Of a stretch of 5,933 nt of DNA, positions 1 to 3,997 are shown piece by piece. Made by a program: the position numbers and the translations under genes. This DNA is from Thermoplasmata archaeon (lineage in GTDB: Archaea; Thermoplasmatota; Thermoplasmata; Thermoplasmatales; Thermoplasmataceae), in the NCBI GenBank assembly GCA_021810575.1, contig JAJZIN010000036.1, positions 1 to 5,933 on the forward strand, given 5' to 3'. Position 1 is the stretch's first letter, and each line of letters begins with the position of its first letter. The notes under the pieces were generated by a model. The model made no database searches. It was not told the DNA's origin and saw only the letters and a list, made by a program, of their open reading frames with translations.

Positions 1-619
1 AGGCATTTGCTGCAGTTGCTCCTTTCCACATGCTCAGTTCTCCTGCCCTTGTCTGCCTCATGCTTATATTGTTGTTCAGAGCTAGATTAATAGTATGGGC
101 AAATCTTTCCTCACTGAGATCCAAAAGATGTGCAAGCCCTGCTCCAGATGAAATACTTATATATGTTACGTGATCCCAACCCCTATCCCTAATTGAAACT
201 GCATCAGATAATGCACACACAGTCTCATATGAAACTCTTGCAGCATCAAGCACCTTCTTTCCATCCATTTCCTCGCTTTCGGCCATGGCAATCAATGGTG
301 GAATATTATCAGAGGGATGCAGGGCTTCTTTTGAAAGGTATGTGTCATTAAAATCCAGGTATCTTGTGGTTGTACCGTTGATCATTGTGGCAATCTCTAC
401 TGAGGCCCTATCTCTCGTGAAGAAGATTGTTGCATTCTTCTTTCCGGATGATGGAAGGAGACTTTTCTTCATTATTTTCACAGGCTCAGCCTTAAGTGCA
501 CCATACGAAGTGAAGGCAATATCTGCAACTCGCTTTTTCAACTCATCCATTTCTGAAGGTCCTGAAGGAGCTGACTTTCCCTGAGCCATATTCCATATTT
601 CTGAAACGATTTTATCCAT
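1..619 (-). CDS. MmgE/PrpD family protein (2-methylcitrate dehydratase-like), 3' end missing
   Basis: The first 206 codons of a MmgE/PrpD-family protein are present; the family is usually about 450 residues, so roughly half is cut off at the left edge. Family hallmarks are RYLDFNDTYLSKEALHPSDN (86-105), GWDHVTY (147-153) and MRQTRAGELSMWKGATAANA (187-206). By motif position, D92, H101, H150 and K199 correspond to active-site residues known from PrpD and cis-aconitate decarboxylase, so the enzyme looks intact as far as it is visible. The family dehydrates 2-methylcitrate (propionate oxidation) or decarboxylates or dehydrates related tricarboxylic acids in the cytoplasm; the exact substrate cannot be read from this half. 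The start is ATG at 619-617: no other ATG, GTG or TTG occurs in frame before the stop at 682-680. No Shine-Dalgarno is visible, and a TATA-like box lies about 28 bases upstream, suggesting a leaderless mRNA. The gene follows the helicase in the same direction after 296 bases, so it is probably transcribed separately. Confidence 0.93.
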   Translation of the reverse strand, partial: MDKIVSEIWNMAQGKSAPSGPSEMDELKKRVADIAFTSYGALKAEPVKIMKKSLLPSSGKKNATIFFTRDRASVEIATMINGTTTRYLDFNDTYLSKEALHPSDNIPPLIAMAESEEMDGKKVLDAARVSYETVCALSDAVSIRDRGWDHVTYISISSGAGLAHLLDLSEERFAHTINLALNNNISMRQTRAGELSMWKGATAANA

Positions 620-640
620 AAATGTAAATTGCCTGAGATT

Positions 641-652
641 AGATAAAATATT
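641..652 (-). promoter_or_regulatory. TATA-like box of the MmgE/PrpD gene
   Basis: On the minus strand the sequence reads AATATTTTATCT. It is centred about 28 bases before the ATG at 619, where an archaeal TATA box would sit if transcription began at or next to the start codon. The absence of a ribosome binding site agrees with a leaderless transcript. The box is assigned by eye from spacing and A+T content. Confidence 0.45.
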
Positions 653-688
653 GCTATTGTTATATGCTATCTGATTCAGTCAAGGAAG

Positions 689-723
689 GACGGGAACTAT
701 TACTATAGCTCGTAACCTTTTTT
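689..723 (+). terminator. Orphan hairpin plus T-tract (terminator-like) on the plus strand
   Basis: GAACTAT (694-700) and ATAGCTC (705-711) form a seven-pair stem around the loop TACT. One pair is an A/C mismatch in plus-strand RNA and a G-U pair in minus-strand RNA. Short outer pairings are possible (GG and AC on the left, GT and CC on the right). On the plus strand the hairpin is followed directly by six T residues (718-723), which looks like an intrinsic terminator. No plus-strand gene precedes it, so its role is unknown: it could end a short or antisense transcript starting near the MmgE/PrpD promoter, or it could be coincidence. Confidence 0.3.
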
Positions 724-821
724 GTATAATTTATGTCGGTTGTTCTAAACAGATATAATCGTCTTTGAAAATAGGATTTGATTCAAAGGATCGTGATAAT
801 TTTACATGGGCGTGTATCATG

Positions 822-875
822 AAAAACTGATCCACCAAAAACGAGACTTTTAAGAAAACTCTTTAAAATTTCTTA
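822..875 (-). terminator. Probable transcription terminator region of the DEAD-box helicase gene
   Basis: Read on the minus strand, about 40 bases after the helicase stop codon, a perfect seven-base inverted repeat (TAAGAAA at 851-857, TTTCTTA at 869-875, 11-base loop) is followed by two T5 tracts (841-837 and 826-822). Archaeal termination depends mainly on such T-tracts and does not require a stem. The stem is A+T-rich and weak, so the T-tracts are the better evidence. Confidence 0.4.
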
Positions 876-915
876 TAGATCTCAGATTAAGGTAATAATT
901 TCATTTATTGTAAGC

Positions 916-2187
916 TCAGTCTCTTCTGGGTCTTCTTCTTGATGTGCTCTCTCTCCTTCTCGTACTCTGGCGTTTGTTATTTCCCGAGTCATATCTTCTA
1001 CCACTATTTCTATTCCCCTGACTGCCGTACCCGTAGGATGGCCTTCTTCTCTGGTCACGTCTTGGCTTTGCCTCTTCTGCCTGTCCCTCCATGGGCAGTT
1101 TTGATATCTCGACGCCTGCTGTTCTCTTTATTCTGTTTATTAGGTACATTTCATCCGGCAGTATTATACTCATCGCGGTACCGTCTTTGCCAAATCTTGC
1201 AGTCCTTCCAACTCTGTGTATATATGTTTTATCTTCCCTTGGTAGATCATAATTTATGATGTGTGTAATCTCAGGAATGTCAACTCCCCTTGCTGCAACA
1301 TCGGTTGCTACAAGAAATCTTTCCCTCCTCCTAAACTTTGAAATGGAATCTTCTCTCTGCTTCTGTGATAGGTCTCCGTGAATCTGGACTGCCTTGAAAC
1401 CTTCCCTTCTGAGCTTGTCGCTGAGGAATGATGCCCCATGTTTTGTGTTGGAAAAGATTATTGCCTTTTCCGGGTTGTAATCCTGAATATATCTCACAAG
1501 AAAATCAAGTTTATCGTGACTTTCAGAAATAATGTAATCATGCTTAATTGTAGAGGGAGTCATATCCTCGTCCTCTCCATTTATGTATTCTGATTCCTTC
1601 ATGAACTTTGATGCTAGACCCTTTACGTCTCCAGTCATCGTTGCGGAAAATAGGAACATTCTTCTGTCTTTCTTCGTTGAGCTTATTATATCCTCAACAT
1701 CATCATAGAACCCCATATCCAGCATTAGATCAGCCTCATCTAGTACTACTCTTTCAATGCTAGAGAGGTTCAGGTATCCTCTATCTCTCATATCTTTGAT
1801 TCTTCCAGGAGTACCAATTATAAATTCTGGCCTGTTCCTTATTTCTTCCGCCTGTCTTGATATTGATGCTCCTCCATAAACTAAGGCTCCTTTTAATTTA
1901 CATCCTGATCCCAGAGATTTAAACACTCCAAAGACCTGGATGGCAAGTTCCCTTGTTGGAACCAGTACTAGATTCATCAGTTTTCCCTTTGGTTCAGTGA
2001 GCTGTATCAAAGGTATCAGATAAGCTGCTGTTTTTCCACTTCCAGTTTTGGATTTTACCATGATGGATTTATCATTCAGGGCAACCGGTATTGTCATTGC
2101 CTGAATTTCTGTTGGTTCAATAAAATTTATCTTCTTTAATGATTCAAGCAAAGGTTTTTTCAATTCTAACTCTTCAAACGTATTCAT
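916..2187 (-). CDS. DEAD-box ATP-dependent RNA helicase with arginine-rich C-terminal tail
   Basis: This complete 423-residue protein has the full DEAD-box motif set in order: Q motif (about 4-33, with F4 and Q29), Walker A SKTGSGKT (46-53), PTREL (77-81), TPGR (126-129), DEAD (150-153), SAT (181-183), IIFSNT (243-248), HGD (270-272), ATDVAARGVDIP (294-305) and HRVGRTAR (324-331). Such enzymes use ATP to unwind short RNA duplexes or remodel RNA-protein complexes in the cytoplasm, for example in ribosome assembly, mRNA decay or cold response; which role applies here is not visible. After the two RecA-like domains (ending near residue 360), the last 50 or so residues are low-complexity, rich in Arg, Ser, Gly and Asn, and probably a disordered RNA-binding tail. 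The ATG at 2187 opens directly into the Q motif, supporting the start. The gene is divergent from the dehydrogenase and has its own TATA-like box. It resembles DeaD/RhlE/CshA-type helicases, but a specific symbol is not justified. Confidence 0.96.
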   Translation of the reverse strand: MNTFEELELKKPLLESLKKINFIEPTEIQAMTIPVALNDKSIMVKSKTGSGKTAAYLIPLIQLTEPKGKLMNLVLVPTRELAIQVFGVFKSLGSGCKLKGALVYGGASISRQAEEIRNRPEFIIGTPGRIKDMRDRGYLNLSSIERVVLDEADLMLDMGFYDDVEDIISSTKKDRRMFLFSATMTGDVKGLASKFMKESEYINGEDEDMTPSTIKHDYIISESHDKLDFLVRYIQDYNPEKAIIFSNTKHGASFLSDKLRREGFKAVQIHGDLSQKQREDSISKFRRRERFLVATDVAARGVDIPEITHIINYDLPREDKTYIHRVGRTARFGKDGTAMSIILPDEMYLINRIKRTAGVEISKLPMEGQAEEAKPRRDQRRRPSYGYGSQGNRNSGRRYDSGNNKRQSTRRRESTSRRRPRRD

Positions 2188-2207
2188 TTGTGCACTCTTC
2201 TTTTAAT

Positions 2208-2223
2208 ACAGATATTTTTCTGT
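2208..2223. promoter_or_regulatory. Inverted repeat between the helicase TATA box and start codon
   Basis: ACAGA (2208-2212) and TCTGT (2219-2223) are perfect complementary arms around a six-base A+T spacer. The dyad lies immediately downstream of the helicase TATA box and overlaps the predicted RNA polymerase entry region, a typical place for an archaeal repressor operator. Arms of five bases can arise by chance in A+T-rich DNA. Confidence 0.25.
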
Positions 2224-2234
2224 CTTTTTATACC
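2224..2234 (-). promoter_or_regulatory. TATA box of the DEAD-box helicase gene
   Basis: The minus strand reads GGTATAAAAAG, a good archaeal TATA-box match, about 40 bases before the ATG at 2187. This predicts a transcription start near 2200-2204 and a short leader of about 13-17 bases, unlike the apparently leaderless neighbours. The leader contains only a weak purine run (GAAGAG), not a clear Shine-Dalgarno. Confidence 0.55.
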
Positions 2235-2376
2235 ATATCACTTGGTGTTATATTTAGATTAGCAGTCTTCCTTCAGGAAAAATAAGATGGTACACTGTAT
2301 ATACATTAAAAAGTCCATAGTGTGAGAGCTAAAGATTTCCAAGTGGAGTCTATATCTAACAAGAGATCGGCAAAAA

Positions 2377-2446
2377 AGAATATTCTCAAGTTTTAACCAT
2401 TCTAAGAATCACTCTTTCCCTTGATATTCTGGCAATAAGTAGAATA
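2377..2446. repeat. Cluster of three dyads built from the half-site AGAAT/ATTCT
   Basis: Three inverted repeats share one half-site: AGAATATTCT (2377-2386), ATTCTAAGAAT (2399-2409), and TATTCT (2425-2430) with AGAATA (2441-2446). That makes six half-sites in 70 bases; a seventh, single AGAATA lies at 2540-2545. The dyad centres are about 22.5 and 31.5 bases apart, close to two and three helical turns, so a bound factor could lie on one DNA face. The repeats are read directly; a regulatory role is inference. Confidence 0.5.
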
Positions 2447-2560
2447 CAATTTCAAAAACATGAATAATAAACACAGGTTACGCTAAAAACACCCATAACC
2501 TCATATCAATCTTATAAGCTTTGAAATTTTTAAATTTACAGAATACCGACCAATCTCAGT

Positions 2561-2571
2561 AAATTAAATAA
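2561..2571 (+). promoter_or_regulatory. TATA-like box of the D-2-hydroxyacid dehydrogenase gene
   Basis: AAATTAAATAA is centred about 27 bases before the ATG at 2593, the expected distance for a leaderless transcript. No Shine-Dalgarno precedes the start. A second A+T-rich candidate (about 2525-2538) lies farther upstream and would give a leader of roughly 35 bases. Confidence 0.45.
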
Positions 2572-2592
2572 TCAATACATTCATGTCAATAT

Positions 2593-3549
2593 ATGAAATT
2601 ACTCATACTGGCAAAGGTTCCCGATGACATGAAGGAAGTTGCAAGAAAAATGGCAGAATCAATAGGGATGCAGGCAATCTTTGAAGAAGACGGGAATGAC
2701 TGGAGTGATGTTGAAGCTCTTCTTTCCTTTATCCCAAAACTAAGGACGATGAATTCATATATTTCAAATCTACCAAAACTCAAACTCATTCAAACCCTTT
2801 CAGCAGGTGTAGATCTGCTTGATTTCAATCAGATTCCAGATAATATCACAGTATGTAGCAATGCCGGTGCCTTTGCATTGCCAGTTGCAGAACATGCAGT
2901 TTCTATGGCTATGGCGCTTTCAAAAAATCTTTTATCAAATCACTTGAAAATGAAAAATGGAGTGTTCGATCAGAGATCACCGAGCATTAAACTGGAGGGA
3001 AAAATGGCTGGAGTACTGGGTTATGGTGGAATAGGAAGAGAGATTGGAAGACTATGTAGAGGAATTGGAATGGAACTACAGGTAATCTCAAGAAAACCTG
3101 TAAGTGAAAATGTCTCTTTTTCGGGCAATCTGGATTCGCTTGACAGGGTGCTTCAAAGCTCAGACTTTGTATTCATAAGCCTTCCACTGAACAGATACAC
3201 GAAAAATCTTATAACCAGTGATAAACTCAAAAAAATGAAAAAAGACGCTATTCTTGTAAACGTCGCAAGAGCTGCCATAATAAACGAACAAGACCTATAT
3301 AATCACCTCAGGGAAAATCCAGAATTTAAGGCTGGTATTGACGTATGGTGGCAGGAGCCAATAACAACAGGAAAATATGAAATGAAATATCCATTTCTAG
3401 ACCTGCCTAATGTCATAGGTTCACCTCATAACTCAGGGATAGTACCAGATATTGACATCAGTGCGTTTATGAGTGCACTCAAGAACGTAGAATTATGGAT
3501 GAAGACAGGAAAACCCCATAATGTCGTTAGAAGAGAGGATTACACATAA
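2593..3549 (+). CDS. D-isomer-specific 2-hydroxyacid dehydrogenase family protein
   Basis: This complete 318-residue protein has the usual length of the family, which reversibly reduces 2-oxoacids to D-2-hydroxyacids with NAD(P)H in the cytoplasm. The split catalytic domain (about 1-100 and 285-318) flanks a Rossmann domain. Visible motifs are the dinucleotide-binding G143-Y-G-G-I-G148, VNVARAAIINEQDL (222-235) with the substrate-binding arginine R226, DVWWQEP (250-256) with E255, and SPHNSG (277-282) with the catalytic histidine H279, so the Arg/Glu/His triad is complete. After the second Rossmann strand the sequence is ISRKP (165-169), with no acidic residue at the usual NAD-selecting site, which suggests NADP(H) preference. 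The natural substrate (glyoxylate, hydroxypyruvate, phosphoglycerate or a branched 2-oxoacid) cannot be assigned. The MTH1187-family gene follows after 39 bases and may be cotranscribed. Confidence 0.93.
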   Translation: MKLLILAKVPDDMKEVARKMAESIGMQAIFEEDGNDWSDVEALLSFIPKLRTMNSYISNLPKLKLIQTLSAGVDLLDFNQIPDNITVCSNAGAFALPVAEHAVSMAMALSKNLLSNHLKMKNGVFDQRSPSIKLEGKMAGVLGYGGIGREIGRLCRGIGMELQVISRKPVSENVSFSGNLDSLDRVLQSSDFVFISLPLNRYTKNLITSDKLKKMKKDAILVNVARAAIINEQDLYNHLRENPEFKAGIDVWWQEPITTGKYEMKYPFLDLPNVIGSPHNSGIVPDIDISAFMSALKNVELWMKTGKPHNVVRREDYT

Positions 3550-3553
3550 GATT

Positions 3554-3566
3554 GATAAACCTTAAG
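3554..3566 (+). promoter_or_regulatory. Possible promoter of the MTH1187-family gene
   Basis: GATAAACCTTAAG combines a purine-rich BRE-like stretch with a TATA-like CTTAAG centred about 25 bases before the ATG at 3589. This would give a leaderless transcript independent of the dehydrogenase. The match to a TATA box is weak, so readthrough from the dehydrogenase promoter is equally possible. Confidence 0.3.
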
Positions 3567-3588
3567 TCCTAATCAGTTATTTTGTCTC

Positions 3589-3876
3589 ATGATTCTACTG
3601 GAAGTAACTTACTACCCCGTTGGGGATGGAACATCGGCAGCTAAATACGTCAAAGCAGCAGTAAATGCGCTTAAGGAAACCGGTTTGAACATCATTCCAG
3701 GTAGCATGTCAACTGTCATAGAAGGAAATACTCTGGATGAACTCTTTAGTGCCATAGAGAAAGGTGAGGAAAAAATAATCTCAATGGGTATTAAAAGGGT
3801 TGAAACAATAATAAAAATAGATCACAGGCTTGACAGTGAAAACACAGCAGAAAAGAAACTCAGAGAAATTTCCTGA
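3589..3876 (+). CDS. MTH1187-family (thiamine-binding type, former DUF77) small protein
   Basis: This complete 95-residue protein matches the MTH1187/YqgV-type family in length and motifs: LEVTYYPVGDGTS near the N terminus (4-16), GSMSTVIEG (38-46) and GIKRVETIIKIDHR (67-80). Members have a ferredoxin-like fold, form tetramers and bind thiamine or a thiamine-like pyrimidine; they are thought to act in thiamine salvage, storage or transport, though the cellular role is poorly known. There is no signal peptide or membrane segment, so it should be cytoplasmic. The start ATG fits the family N terminus exactly. It lies 39 bases after the dehydrogenase and 121 bases before mcm. No thiamine biosynthesis or transport gene is present here, and no thiamine riboswitch is seen upstream, so the link to thiamine rests on family membership alone. 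Confidence 0.88.
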   Translation: MILLEVTYYPVGDGTSAAKYVKAAVNALKETGLNIIPGSMSTVIEGNTLDELFSAIEKGEEKIISMGIKRVETIIKIDHRLDSENTAEKKLREIS

Positions 3877-3970
3877 ATGGTGCTCCGTAACTATTTTAAT
3901 CAAATCTGGAACTAAAATATATCATGTTAATGTCTGACTTTGTTTATACGAAAAATCAAAACAAAATTCA

Positions 3971-3980
3971 TTAATACATA
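3971..3980 (+). promoter_or_regulatory. Candidate TATA box of the mcm gene
   Basis: TTAATACATA is centred about 22 bases before the ATG at 3998, slightly close for a leaderless start. The alternative TTTATA at 3943-3948 is a better sequence match and would give a leader of about 25-30 bases. The spacer ahead of mcm (3877-3997) contains no gene. Confidence 0.35.
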
Positions 3981-3997
3981 CTGACATATGGTAAATA

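Larger units (their letters stand above)
620..915. other. Intergenic spacer between the helicase and the MmgE/PrpD gene
   Basis: This 296-base A+T-rich spacer holds no credible gene. It contains the MmgE/PrpD promoter at its left end and terminator-like T-tracts behind the helicase at its right end. Between them are a hairpin followed by a T-tract on the plus strand (689-723) and two short palindromes sharing the core TGATTCA (671-679 and 777-787). No tRNA, CRISPR repeat or transposon end is visible. Confidence 0.6.
2188..2592. other. 405-base divergent intergenic region without a recognisable gene
   Basis: This spacer separates the divergent helicase and dehydrogenase genes. It holds a promoter at each end, the helicase-proximal inverted repeat, a ten-base palindrome TGTATATACA (2296-2305), a small dyad TTCCT-TC-AGGAA (2268-2279) and a cluster of AGAAT-type dyads (2377-2446). 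The longest reading frames have fewer than about 30 codons and no coding character. No tRNA or transposon end is seen. Its length is large compared with the other spacers, which is compatible with a regulatory region or an unannotated small RNA. Confidence 0.6.

Noticed and set aside
285..584. Plus-strand open frame of 99 codons
   Set aside because: It lies wholly antisense to the MmgE/PrpD gene, whose minus-strand frame carries clear family motifs; the plus-strand translation has no recognisable features.
788..833. Possible C/D box small RNA: GTGATAA resembling a C box and CTGA as a D box, flanked by GGATC and GATCC
   Set aside because: The C box has a mismatch, the D box overlaps the would-be terminal stem, the spacing (about 27 bases) is too short, and no good internal C'/D' pair is present.
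939..1259. Plus-strand open frame of 106 codons
   Set aside because: It is antisense to the helicase motif V/VI region and tail; its Cys/Phe/Leu/Ser-rich composition is typical of a shadow frame.
2322..2396. 24-codon GTG-initiated frame in the divergent spacer
   Set aside because: It is too short, has no ribosome binding site and no recognisable sequence; such frames are expected by chance.
2586..2789. Minus-strand open frame of 67 codons
   Set aside because: It is antisense to the start of the dehydrogenase gene and has no independent support.
3924..3974. 16-codon ATG frame ahead of mcm
   Set aside because: It has no ribosome binding site or family match and lies in an A+T-rich promoter region; it is likely chance.
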